From Enoplolaimus lenunculus (lineage: Eukaryota; Nematoda; Enoplea; Enoplida; Thoracostomopsidae), in contig JASANG010001110.1 of NCBI GenBank assembly GCA_030248215.1, forward strand, positions 1 through 64,000: a stretch of 64,000 bases of DNA, read 5' to 3'. Every line of letters starts with the position of its first letter. Position 1 is the first letter of the stretch. The notes below the pieces were generated by a model. That model was not told the origin of the DNA. It worked only from the letters and a program-made list of their open reading frames with translations, and did not search any database. This document shows positions 40,591 to 52,003 of this stretch, piece after piece. Both the position numbers and the translations under genes were made by a program.

Positions 40591-43018
40591 TCAGTATTTT
40601 CGTATCCCAAATCCGAATCTGTTTCGAGCGACATTGCCAGTTTGTTTCCGCGGTTCGTTAGTTGTCATAACTCGTGCAAAATGATCCAATAAGTCTTCGT
40701 CACCCGCAACTACTTCAGTGTTCCCCGTATCGCCATTCATATGGTTATAATCGTGATTGGTTCTATTCAATTGATCATTTTCATCAAAAACCCTTGCTTC
40801 TCGAAGATATGGTTCGTCGTGTTCTTCAATAGGTGCATCTCTTGGCCATTTTTCAATTTTTCTTGGTGGCGATTTTCTTGCAGATTGCATTCGTCGAGAC
40901 GGTCCTCCTAACGGTGGTTTTCCAACCCTTTCTCCTTTCGTTTCAATGATGCCGTTTCGGACGCGACCGTGCGTTTTCGATCGCATTGCTGACGGATAAG
41001 CAGATGTCAGTTGGTCACGTTGTTGCCTTTTTTCTCTTCTATTGTAATTGCCAGAACCACTTTGGTTGCCATATCCAGTATCATGGTGCGCAGCGTGGTC
41101 TTCATATCGCTGTATTTCCAGTTCGTCCGGCGTTTGATAGTTATTGCTGTTGCTACTTGCACTATGATAACTATCAGAGTCACGTCGTCCCCATCGCCTT
41201 CTTGTTTGTTCTTCGCGGTCACTGTTGTAGTTGTCGTTGCTGTTGCTGTTGTAGTTGTTGTAGCTGTTGCTGTTACGAAGAAAACTTTTCTCAGAATATC
41301 GTTCTGTTGATCGGTGTTGTCGTCCGTTTCGCAATCCGTTGTTGGCACGATTTGTGGCTGATATTTGTCGAATTCGATTGTTATGCGTTGCTGTTGTGTT
41401 CTTTCCATCTGTTGTCCGGCCGTGAGACTTTGAACGCGGATACTGTGCGTTGCCTTGGTGATCAAATCGAGATGATCTTTCTTGGTAATCGTCAACTACG
41501 CGTCTTCTTGCGGTTCCGTGTTGACCAATTGGACGCTGTTGTTGCCGCGATGCTTGTTCACCACAAAATGGAATGTGTCGCTCGGCGGCTTTGGGATTAA
41601 AATTTCGACCACAATAATCGCATTTGATATAGTTTGATGGAACTCTACTGCCGCCTGCATGACGGGACTGATACGGACGCGGACTGTCTGCGGCTTCCGC
41701 TTGTTTTGAGCTTCGTATCGAGCTTATGAAATTTTCATGTTCTTCACGCCAATTGGTTTTTGGTGGTGAGAATCGGCCTAAAATTAAAAACTGGTGTAAA
41801 CACTGATCCGTCAAGATTCAATTTCAGGTTGGACCGAATCTTTGTACATTCTTTGGCAACCGTTTAATTCAATGACCGCTTGACATTAAACCGTCGTGCT
41901 CGAACCGGCTATCGCGTCTTGTGAAGATTTTGTACCACGTATACATGTAACAATGTTTAATATACATGCATATTTTTTCAAGTTATAAAATATGCGTAAA
42001 GCGTGGTTGCGCAATATATCGATTACAAGGTTTATGTTTGTCGGAACGGCAGATGTATCACGTTGATTGACTGTCCCTATCTTTTACTTGCTAGCATTGT
42101 TAATACGTGCGCGTAGGCAACGGTGCAAGGGAGGTAGAGTGGGCTCGAACCGACCTCGGAAAAATTTACCTGCTTCTGCCATAAGCTACAGATACGCATA
42201 CACGAAGCACAGTGCGCACTTGCGCAGTGTTCAGTAAGGAACGCTTATATAAGTACTTGTCGGATGTGGAGTAAAAATTTCCACAATATGTGAGTAGGGT
42301 GGCATTTGGGCTGAAAGAACCAAGGTTTTATCTTAGTAGTTAGTATTTCTACTAGGGTGCAACCAGAATTCTGCTTCCGGCATTTTTTGACCTTCCGGTT
42401 CCGGTCTCAGTACCAGTAAATTTTTACTGAAATTAAAAAATCCGTTAGGTATTAAATTTTTATCGGTGGAAATTAAGATATTTTACTAAAAATGACGATA
42501 AAAATTAAATACGTATATTTCATACATGTAGTATATCAACCTTGACAATTGCCAGAAATAAACCTTCGAAGTTATACATTGCGCTTCCGTGGATTATGGA
42601 AATCTAAAATACAGCAGATAACGTGAACGCCTCTCTCCAACTAAGGTTCTTTCACCAATAAATATTACAAAAAAGAAACAATGAATTTTTCAGTGCCGTA
42701 TATTTTTCATATTCCGGTTCCGTTTCCGGTAATTTTTTCAATTTTCACACTTCTGGTTCCTTAAATTGTAATTCCGGTTGTACCCTGATTTGTACCTCTT
42801 GATTTAGCAATTTCACGTTGAATTTTTCGAACAGATGCAATCGGTATATCACTGCCCATCGCGCGTTGCTTTCCCATATCGAATACTTTGCGACGTTTGT
42901 TTGCTGTTCGTTCACAAATTGGTTCATGTTTCTTCAGCGAAATTTCAACGAATCTTCGGCCACAAATTCGACATGGATGTGTTCGTTGTTTTAGCATTTG
43001 AGGTGAAGGTTGATCCAT
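40591..43018 (-). CDS. ZC2HC1-type protein with two C2HC zinc fingers and a long Asn/Ser/Arg-rich tail (469 aa, 2 exons)
   Basis: Exon 1 is 43018-42796 and exon 2 is 41777-40591. The junction (G|GC) is in phase and the start context AAAATGG is good. Finger 1 is CRICGRRFVEISLKKHEPIC (C16, C19, H31, C35), followed by TANKRRKVFDMGKQRAMGSD. Finger 2 is CDYCGRNFNPKAAERHIPFC (C127, C130, H142, C146), followed by GEQASR. Both have spacing C-x2-C-x11-H-x3-C, and the linker TNWREEHENFISSIR is also typical of ZC2HC1A/B (FAM164). The molecular role of this family is poorly known. From about residue 150 the protein is low-complexity (Asn, Ser, Gln, Arg, Tyr). Vertebrate ZC2HC1A is about 325 residues, so the tail here is longer. 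Intron 1 holds an M2 element whose target duplication is the splice donor. Confidence 0.88.
42353..42787. mobile_element. M2 hAT-like MITE next to the ZC2HC1 splice donor
   Basis: The ends TAGGGTGCAACCAGAATTC and AATTCCGGTTGTACCCTG are inverted. Flanks ATTTCTAC (42345-42352) and ATTTGTAC (42788-42795) match 7 of 8, giving the hAT-type 8-bp duplication. Read on the gene's strand the exon-proximal duplicate is GTACAAAT, the first eight bases of intron 1, and the element starts at intron position 9. Confidence 0.85.
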
Positions 43019-44039
43019 TTTGTTTCGATTTGATCACACGTTTTTGCGTTCAAATGGGTTAAATTGTAGATAAAAGTATAAGTTTAATAATTCTAGTCAT
43101 TTACTTTTTTATTTTATTGTTCTAAAATCAAGAAGAGTAAATATACTGTAGTGACCTGAATAAGAGGGGGGTAATAAGAGGAAGGGGGTCCCCATTTTGA
43201 GTCCCAATCAATAGGAGTGCGTATCTCTAATGAGAGTCCGTAAGCGGATAGAGTCCCTAAACGCAAATTAGAGTGTATATAGATATCAATTATCCCTAAA
43301 TTCCAATGAGTTAATTAATCAACTCAGACGAATATTTAGTCACTTCTGAGTTAATAACGGTTACACCTTGAGTTGAGTGGACTCTGGGCGAGCTGATCAA
43401 TTAAACTAAGAATGAGCTGAATCAACTCAGATTTATGAGTTCTGATAGTCCTAACTTCAACTGAGTGATTCAACTGATTCTGAGTCAAAATCACCTCACT
43501 GCAAATACAGTGTAATTGTAGCGCATAAATGACTCCAGGACTAATAATTTGAGTTCGAAACTTTAAAGCATACTTAAGTTTTGAAAGTGCATTCCTAAAA
43601 GTATAACCTTGCATTGTTGCTAGTTACAAGACCGATACATGTCATCGGCGGTAAATCTGTGCAGAAAAATGTACAAGAGCCAAGCCTAAAATTTTAATAA
43701 TTATCTATGCAAGTTATAGAGTGTTTTCAACCATTTTGGCTTTGGGTATGTTTGTTATGTAATCTCGGCAATTATATTTTGAAAATTGTCCAAAAATTTA
43801 TGAACCAACCTATAATAATAAAACGGCCCAACTTTTGTAAAAATGTGAAAAAAACTGAGTATACCGAGATTGAAGCCAGATGTTCGGTGTGAACTCTGTG
43901 TAAATAGCAAATTTTGCGCCCATGTATAGGCTTTACATTGCCGTCAAAAAGTTTTCGGAAACTGTACTCTGCAAACGCACTGAACTTTACTGTAGCTTCA
44001 ACTCGTCCAGGGGGATAGATTTACAGTTTTGCGTTAAAA

Positions 44040-44235
44040 GTCAGGCCATGTTACTTTATGGGGCGTTCAGGTTTCTGGTGGGTCTATAAAAGAGTAGGTT
44101 TACATTTTAAATTACATTTTTTGCTTAGGCTTAGGCTTAGGAACACATTTTTGCAATGTTTTGGCTTAGGCTTAAACTTAGGAATACGTTTAATCTACTG
44201 TTACGCCCCTTAAAGTAGCATTGGCCAACTTATAA
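44040..44235. mobile_element. M1-related MITE (TTAGGC core, different ends)
   Basis: The ends GGCCATGTTACTTTATGGGG and, inverted, GGCCAATGCTACTTTAAGGG flank a core with GCTTAGGCTTAGGCTTAGG. A relative lies at about 38960-39075. It shares only the hexamer-rich core with M1, so the core seems to be found in more than one family. Confidence 0.6.
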
Positions 44236-45587
44236 TCGGGACGCGAGCATAAAATATCTCAAAATTTTGGAATTTATGAAAATAGTGGCAAAGTTTTTAT
44301 TAAACTTTAATTACTAAAGTTGTAATAAGACCTCAAAAACCTTTGTTCGGTGTAAAATAGTCCGGCTTCTGGTCCAAAAAATGATTATAATTTGTGTCTA
44401 TTACTTATACAAAGAACACAGAACGGTATCGTAACGCGAAAAAGGTTTCCAAACGACGTTTTATGGCGAAGACAGAGGAAACACACAGACCTTCGCGTAT
44501 ATGAATTTCGTTGGCTCAAAGGCTCAAACCATCGTTGCTATGGAAACGACTACAACACTTTTACTTCGCTATGACAAAAGATTAATAGTATACTTTTAGT
44601 GCATAAACGACGGTAAACTGAGACACCACAAATACAGGCCTGTATCGAGACCAGGGACGTCGTCAGAATGGAACTAAAAGGGACACGAACACCCTCCATT
44701 GCGTTTGACAAATGAATTTCTAACTAATTTACTAGCGTAGGCAAATACGCTTAGAACCGAAACCATAGATAAACTATATAATTTACGAGGCCTTCCACAA
44801 AACCAGAATATTGACGACCCCGATGTAGGTATGATATGTTGAAATGATTTCAAGGTTTTGGCTGACCGTGTACTATATACAGTGAATTTACTTTCCTACG
44901 TTCAGAGGTAAAATTATAAAAATACCGGAAGTAGCGGAAATGATTAATATTTGGGGCTACGCAGGTGTCCGTCAATAAACTGAAGTACGCGATGATTAAC
45001 CTGCATGTATAACAAAGGTATTAAAGTCGAACGTAAACATGGTTTGTGAAACGTTTACAAGTTCCGGTGCATTTTGTTGATAATTTGTTGTCGACGCGAA
45101 TATTCATTGAAAATTACAAATTTATGTCCGAAGACGGGTTAGATTTTAAGGTATCATTGTAAAGGCTTGTAAAATGTGTACCCCAGTAATTTTTAATTTT
45201 AAGAGACGGCCTTATAGGCCGTCCCAAAAACGGATGTTGACGTGTAAAACTTTAAGTGATTAGTTGTATTTTTCCGTTATTGACGCATGCGCCGATTTAA
45301 CAGGTATTTATAAAATTTTAACGATATTAAAGTAGCGAAAGTACCCTCTGCGGCTCTTACTGCTCAGTTCATTGACACAGCGCTGCGACTCTAAAGGCGA
45401 AAGCAAATTTGCACCGTACGCAAACGACCACAAAACCCAGCCCTTTTCCAACATCCATGACAGACAACAGATTTCTGGACCACACAAACAATATGCAGTG
45501 TTTACCATCGGTTGCCTATTGTGAAAACAACAAGTCACGTATTTGTGATTCTATTACAACTGCTTACTTACTTCAGTGGTTTGCGCC

Positions 45588-45746
45588 CGTGTATAGAACA
45601 GGACCGGGACAGTAGTATAAGCATATTCCGCACACTAAGCCTATACGTAGAATAGGCTTTAGCCTAAGGAAAAAATTAGACTAGCTTAAGCTTACTCTAC
45701 TGCAGTCAAGCAGAAATACGTTCCACCCCTGATCTTTACATGGGGC
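45588..45746. mobile_element. M1 MITE, worn ends
   Basis: The left end CGCCCGTGTATAGAACAGGA and right end TGATCTTTACATGGGGC are present; the core has CTAAGCCTATACG and TTAGCCTAAGG. No target duplication is visible. Confidence 0.65.
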
Positions 45747-46810
45747 ATAACTTCGGACAATTTTTGAAGTTTTACAAAGTTTCTACATTCGATTGCACTC
45801 TGATCAGCAAATCAAATTAACATTTACTGATAAAAGCAAAATTAAAATGTAATAGACGTATAAACTGTACATTTACTCAATGTGATACAGACATTCTACC
45901 CATGTTCTTAATTTCAAAACATTTTGTCGTTAATAGATAACCTTAAAAACTGTGTTACGATGAGCAAAATATTCCCACCTTTGTATTAATAACCGTCAGT
46001 AAGCAATTGAACACAATTTATTATTTTTCAAATCTAACCAAACTGTTCCGAATTTAAACACACCTCTGCTGTCATTCCCTCCTGGTGTATAAAGCACGAG
46101 TTAACAAAACATACCTTAATGAAAAATATAAACATGAAAAACATTCATAGTATATTCTTGCACAGTGTATTACTGCTTAGCATCTAAATGCAAATTATAT
46201 GCATATATATATTTATATATACATACATATCATAGGGACACGGTAGTGTCACTATTATATGTTTCTTCCAAAAGTGTTCACGTCTCTCTTATGTTTCTTT
46301 CAAAAGTCTATTATTTCTACTATTCTGTTTTGGTGGTATTTATATACAAACGTATGTCATTCAAGATCATGGCAACCGGTGTTCATGCGCTATATTTAAA
46401 TAAAAATTGTCGAAGTATTAAACGTAAACGTTTTCATAAGAATCGGAAGCGCAGTTTCGCCCTCGTATTTGGATTTAAATCTTGTCGCAAGGTGTTCTAC
46501 AGAATCGTAGATTGTAACAATCTAATTTTTTATGTGCTACATAAGTTTTCTCAACCATATACGTTAAGCTATTTATTTAACGAAAATACTATTGTTTAGT
46601 ACGTATATATGCGAAACATGTTAAGCGGACAATTACGAAAAACATTAGCTTATATATGATTACAAATTAGTAACATAGCTAGTTTTTTATGTGTATTTTT
46701 TGCCAAGGCGCATTTTTGAAAACGTAGACGTAACCTCAAGTTGTCCAAATCATTCAAAGTGGTAAACCCATAAAGTATTTATTATTGGTAGCACCAAGTT
46801 GAGCACTGAA

Positions 46811-47590
46811 ATGTCCAAAACTCGGTTTAGAATGTTTGAAGAAATTTTGACGTGCAAAATTAACACCATTAATTTAATAAGGTTCCCAGAGCAAGCAGTC
46901 TCTTTCAAAAACGAGACGCTCGAACACAGCGGGCTCTCATTATGGTATGAACCGGCCCGGATTTTTCAGGCCCACGCCCGGCCGCCTTAGTTTTTCGTTT
47001 TCGAAAAGAAAACAAAAATAAGTTACAAAGCAAACCTTATAGTTGCGGATTCGCAGTTTTGACTGGGGATGGAATTTCATTATTAGAATTTCTTGTACAA
47101 TTAAGAGGAAACGAACAAAAGTGTGTTTCAAGCAATTTTCCACGTCCGCATGTTGATGCAAATGCGTATTCAGCATGTTTCACAAAATATTTGTTGCAGC
47201 CATATTTTTAAATGCTGCGCATTCCAGTTATATGTTTAACGCAATTCATGTGTGCAATACAAAATTGAAAGTATCGGAATCAGTATTCTTCCAAAATACC
47301 GATTACAATACCGATACCGATGTATAGGTTCTACACTACTATGCAGCATAAAATCAGTTTTCACTAGAGCAAGTACTTATCAATTGTATTGATTTTCTAT
47401 TTGAATTCAAACAATTTATATGAATTAAAATATATTAGCATTATAAATTGAGCGAGTTACCTAATAAATAAAAATAAAATTAGGAAAGCGCGACTCTTGT
47501 GATTGTGAAAATGTAGTTTCTAATTTTCTATGGAAATATAGCTTAACAGTTCTAAAACAATTATAACGTGAGTATATATGACTTTAAATT
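46811..47590. repeat. Tandem duplication, copy 1 (offset 809 bp)
   Basis: It runs from ATGTCCAAAACTCGG to AACGTGAGTATATATGAC (47565-47590 region) and repeats at an offset of exactly 809 bp. I noticed a single base difference by eye (CATTCCAGTT versus CATTCCAATT). A 26-bp end block is present once more between the copies (47565-47590 and 47591-47616). Neither copy has a convincing gene. Confidence 0.92.
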
Positions 47591-47619
47591 AACGTGAGTA
47601 TATATGACTTTAAATTTGA

Positions 47620-48399
47620 ATGTCCAAAACTCGGTTTAGAATGTTTGAAGAAATTTTGACGTGCAAAATTAACACCATTAATTTAATAAGGTTCCCAGAG
47701 CAAGCAGTCTCTTTCAAAAACGAGACGCTCGAACACAGCGGGCTCTCATTATGGTATGAACCGGCCCGGATTTTTCAGGCCCACGCCCGGCCGCCTTAGT
47801 TTTTCGTTTTCGAAAAGAAAACAAAAATAAGTTACAAAGCAAACCTTATAGTTGCGGATTCGCAGTTTTGACTGGGGATGGAATTTCATTATTAGAATTT
47901 CTTGTACAATTAAGAGGAAACGAACAAAAGTGTGTTTCAAGCAATTTTCCACGTCCGCATGTTGATGCAAATGCGTATTCAGCATGTTTCACAAAATATT
48001 TGTTGCAGCCATATTTTTAAATGCTGCGCATTCCAATTATATGTTTAACGCAATTCATGTGTGCAATACAAAATTGAAAGTATCGGAATCAGTATTCTTC
48101 CAAAATACCGATTACAATACCGATACCGATGTATAGGTTCTACACTACTATGCAGCATAAAATCAGTTTTCACTAGAGCAAGTACTTATCAATTGTATTG
48201 ATTTTCTATTTGAATTCAAACAATTTATATGAATTAAAATATATTAGCATTATAAATTGAGCGAGTTACCTAATAAATAAAAATAAAATTAGGAAAGCGC
48301 GACTCTTGTGATTGTGAAAATGTAGTTTCTAATTTTCTATGGAAATATAGCTTAACAGTTCTAAAACAATTATAACGTGAGTATATATGACTTTAAATT
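47620..48399. repeat. Tandem duplication, copy 2
   Basis: Nearly identical to copy 1; it ends at the third instance of the 26-bp block (48374-48399). The near identity means a very recent duplication or an assembly duplicate. Confidence 0.92.
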
Positions 48400-48455
48400 T
48401 GAATATTTTCGCACTTAAGGTAAATTTACATCAAATTTCTTCCTAAAGCTTAGTA

Positions 48456-48689
48456 ACTAGAATGAAAAGTGCCCCGATGTGGCCATAGAAAACGATATGT
48501 TTCGGGTATTAAGATTTTAGTTCAATACCGCTAGTATTACAATTTCCATGCATGCGTATAAAGTTTTAAAACTAGATTAATTTGATGCCAATCAGCATCC
48601 TCCCGAAACACGACACAATACTATAGAATTAATAAAAGTTAAATCATTGAGTTTGATTGACTGCGTAACGGAAACATATCCGCAACTTT
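48456..48689. repeat. Inverted duplication, left arm
   Basis: About 234 bp, reverse-complementary to 49398-49633 at about 98-99%: two substitutions and one 3-base indel (ACACAATACT versus ACACAACAATACT) seen by eye. A much older direct copy of the same unit follows at about 48705-48900 (AAAGTGTCCCGACG against AAAGTGCCCCGATG). Confidence 0.9.
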
Positions 48690-48925
48690 TTCGGAGAAAA
48701 GTCACGATGGACAGTAAAGTGTCCCGACGTTGCTATAGAAAACGATAACGCATCAAGTTTTGGAGCTGTATAAATTTTGTACCGTACAGTGCCCTCTCCA
48801 TACTTGGCTGAACGGTACCCAGATTTTAAACTTTTAAAACATTAAAATATTTGAGTGAGTACGTAGCGAAACAATGTTTGCAACTTTGCTGACGAAATCT
48901 GCGTTGTATTCCAATGACGGCCAAT

Positions 48926-49140
48926 GTAAAGATCAGGGGCGGAACGATTTTCTGCGGGACTAGAATAGAATAAGCTTAAGGTATAGATTAATTTTTTGCT
49001 TGGCTTAGGCTTAGGATTATGCTCATTCTTACGCTTAGGTTTAGGCTTAGGAATATGCTCATGCTAACGCTTATGCTTAGGCTTAGGATGAGGAATATGC
49101 TTATAATACTGATCCGCTCCTGTTCTTTACATTGAGCCAA
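48926..49140. mobile_element. M1 MITE in the spacer of the inverted duplication
   Basis: The ends AATGTAAAGATCAGGGGCGG and TGTTCTTTACATT are inverted. The core has GGCTTAGGCTTAGG and related units. It occupies about 215 bp of the about 708-bp spacer. Confidence 0.65.
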
Positions 49141-49397
49141 TTGACGAACAAACACGTTTTTAATATTGGGTCACCAGCATTTTACGCTTAATTTCTACTT
49201 ATATACTCTTTTTAAAACCCAAAATTTTTCTGCATATATTCGAAACTTCACTTTACTAAGTGCAAGAAACAAATGTCACGAGTGTCTACTCTAATTTTTT
49301 ACATCAACCATAATTCGTCATTTATATTCTAGTATTTATTTCTTGTTTTAATATTTCGAAACAGTGGATCACATGTCTATTTGGCCACTGTCAGAGA

Positions 49398-49633
49398 AAG
49401 TTGCGGATATGTTTCCGTTACGCAGTCAATCAAACTCAATGATTTAACTTTTATTAATTCTATAGTATTGTTGTGTCGTGTTTTGGGAGGACGCTGATTG
49501 GCATCAAATTAATCTAGTTTTAAAACTTTATACGCATGCATGGAAATTGTAATACTAGCGGTATTGAACTAAAATCTTAATACCCGAAACATATCGTTTT
49601 CTATGGCCACATCGGGGCACTTTTCATTCTAGT
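49398..49633. repeat. Inverted duplication, right arm
   Basis: Reverse complement of the left arm at 48456-48689. Together with the spacer it can form a stem-loop of about 1.18 kb. Confidence 0.9.
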
Positions 49634-51064
49634 ATACATATATATGTATGTATATATAATTAGTTTGTATTACTCCAGGCTTTAAGAAAAGGAATTGAAC
49701 GAACATGCTGCCGTTTCAACTCAGACAACAAAAACTGCTCGACAAACAGTTTCGAAATTTAGAACACCAAACAAATCCTATTAAACACTTCAAACTGCAA
49801 ATTAAGACGCCGACAACTGTTGATTTGAAAGATGATGTTGACTAAGGTACCGCAAAAGGCAACAAGTATTACGTTTAAATGTTTTAGATAAATTGCAGAG
49901 ATAAATGGTTATAATTATCACATTTCTCCAAATTTTGCAAAATCTAATAATTACAACCGAAACCAATTGTTTATAAATTCCCAATTCCATGATTGTTGTA
50001 CAATTAATATACCGTTCATAACTTTAACCTAGACACCACACTAATTTCATCAATTGTCGTGTGGCTCTGATTCAAAGTTACAACTCATGTGTTATTAATT
50101 TCGAAAATGTTCGAATGGTCAAAATTTAGTTTAATCCAAAATCTACCTTTTACCTTTTCAAAAAACAATACAACTCATAAAATAGTTAAAAAACAATATA
50201 CTGGCCAAAATAATATCCAACAAACACTAGAATAAAGTAATAAATAAACGCATACAGGCCACCGTATAATTTCACCTATTTAACCAGCTTACAGTTCAAA
50301 AGACGGATGACGTCACTAACGTCGATCCCCCCAGAATTGTTACTCTGTCAACCTGCTAATTACAACTTCAACAAATTCGTGATAAATCTATAAATATACA
50401 ACCCCTGAGCATCAGCCAACACAACGCTACAGCTTACGGCAAACATTCAAATCTAAATTTCCCAGCATCACCAACATTGATAACCAAAACATTCGTTGAA
50501 ACAGCTTGTGCAACCGAACTCAAATATTGTCACAGCACCAAAGGTTTGCTAATGTTTATCCGATTACTATCTGAACAAAGAATCCTGTGTAGCATCAATC
50601 AGCAGTTAGCGATACGTTAAGCAATCGACTGCTTCTGCCAAATAATCAAAATTTCTTCGTTTGTCGGTAGCCTTTGTAACAAAAACACAAGATAAATGAC
50701 GTTCGGGTCATATACGTAAACGTTTGAAATGCCGCCAGTAACCCTTGATGGCTGCTAATGCACAGTTTACAATAGGGTTCTTCTGTCTGTATGCGTTGGC
50801 AAAACTTCTTAGTCATTTCGTAATTGCACCAGCCGAAATATACTGAGTTTCAATACCTATGCAACTTCGACAATATGATGTGCATACTAAGTTTCATTGC
50901 GCCGTCTACTGAAGCAGTTTTTTACTTCACTGTCAGTGGCACTGAAACGTTGCGGTCGTACAACAAAACATATTTAAAATGCATAAGGTTGCATACAGAA
51001 ATATAGTGACAATAACCAAAAGACATAACAACACAGCTAACGGTTACAGACATTAAGGATACGT
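49634..51064. other. AT-rich intergenic sequence, no gene seen
   Basis: Apart from the exon-like segment at 49747-49863, which has a relative at 63483, I see no gene, structured repeat or recognisable element. ATATGTATGTATATATA near 49634 is a simple repeat. Confidence 0.5.
49747..49863 (+). repeat. Exon-like segment with a diverged relative at 63483-63599
   Basis: The plus strand reads QFRNLEHQTNPIKHFKLQIK then TPTTVDLKDDVD and stop. The relative reads [20 protein letters not shown] then [19 protein letters not shown] and stop. DNA similarity covers about 117 bp, with several differences at third positions. This copy has an in-frame stop where the other reads Tyr. I do not recognise the family. 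Confidence 0.5.
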
Positions 51065-51519
51065 ATCGACATCAGGACTGCCCTAGCACAGATTGATCGT
51101 CATCTGCAAGATTTATGGCGTTCCTCACTCTCCCACCCCACACAGCCGGATGGAGTCAGGCCTCCCCCCGTTCGGGACAAAGAAGCTAGCCTCTCTCGCT
51201 ACGAACGAATCATACTATCCCAGCTACGAGCAGGGGAGCACTGCCCGCTCCTGAGATCGTTTCTATCTCGCATCAACGCCGCCGATGACCCCAAATGCCA
51301 GGATTGTCTCATGGCCGACGACACCTTCCAACACGTCCTGTGTGAGTGCCCACGCCACTGTACAAAGAGGCTGACCACTTTCGGCGAAATCCCGACCAAG
51401 GCCGCCCTGTTCGACGATCCCGTCAATGTGATCAAGTTTCTACGCGAATGCGGCCGCCTGCGGCGGCCGACCGATGCATGACGAGTGCAGCTGGATGGGG
51501 ATGAAACAACAACAACATT
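51065..51519 (+). mobile_element. 5'-truncated LINE, 3' end only
   Basis: A 138-codon frame (51065-51481) aligns with the C-terminus of the 6069-9779 protein: RPPPVRDKEASLSRYER against RPPPNRDKEANLSRRER, then a zinc knuckle CQDC-x8-H-x4-C and DDPVNVIKFLRECGRL against DEPANVIHFLRACARL. Here all four metal ligands are kept. A short 3' UTR ends in (AAC)n. ACATTAA occurs just before the 5' break and again after the tail, a tentative 7-bp target duplication. The piece is much more GC-rich than its surroundings. Confidence 0.85.
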
Positions 51520-52003
51520 AACGAGATTACTGTAATTATTGTTTGCAAACGTAATAAACACAAAAATACGTTAATAGCTAAGTTACGACTCAGCTAAAAC
51601 CAGAGTTTGCTAAGCCCCAAGTACCAGTCCATAAAAATTACTAAGTGCCGTTATGTTCTAATTTATTATTTCCGCATTGTCTGATTCCCAGCCGAGGGCC
51701 GTTACTTAAGCGACTGCTGAACTGTGGCCTTGATATTAGAACAAATCAAGGCAAAGGAAGCCAGATCGAAAGGAGCAACCACACCCATACTCATTGAATA
51801 AAAATGATACTTGTGGCCGGTTTAGTCAAAGCTTTTTAAAAACCTAATCAACCGTCGGTTGTTGTTCTTACTAAACCCAAAAAAAAACAACGCTCAATTC
51901 ATTCACTAATTTCCATTCAGTGAACATCTTTCTGTCAGTCACTGCGCTGACTATTCAGTATTTTGAAAACAGCAAACATTACACAATTATTGTTTCGTGC
52001 AAA
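51520..52003. other. Downstream flank of the SBF gene
   Basis: No gene is seen. AATAAA on the minus strand (plus 51662-51667) is a candidate poly(A) signal about 340 bp after the SBF stop. Confidence 0.4.

Larger units (their letters stand above)
43019..46810. other. Upstream flank of ZC2HC1; no gene seen
   Basis: Contents: a repeat shared with about 21240 (AATAAGAGGGGG) and the GGATAGAGTCCCTAAACGC family (43150-43300); a cluster of short inverted TGAGTT/AACTCA words (43300-43500); an M1-related element (44040-44235); a worn M1 element (45588-45746); and AT-rich sequence to 46810 with the longest open frame, 144 codons at 46165-46599, of biased and unconvincing composition. Confidence 0.5.

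Noticed and set aside
40986-41600. 204-codon plus-strand frame rich in Cys and Val
   Set aside because: It is the antisense of the Asn/Ser/Gln-rich low-complexity tail of ZC2HC1.
46165-46599. 144-codon plus-strand frame
   Set aside because: Composition is dominated by Tyr, Phe, Lys and Ser codons as expected of AT-rich DNA; there is no recognisable domain and no neighbouring exons. A real gene cannot be fully excluded.
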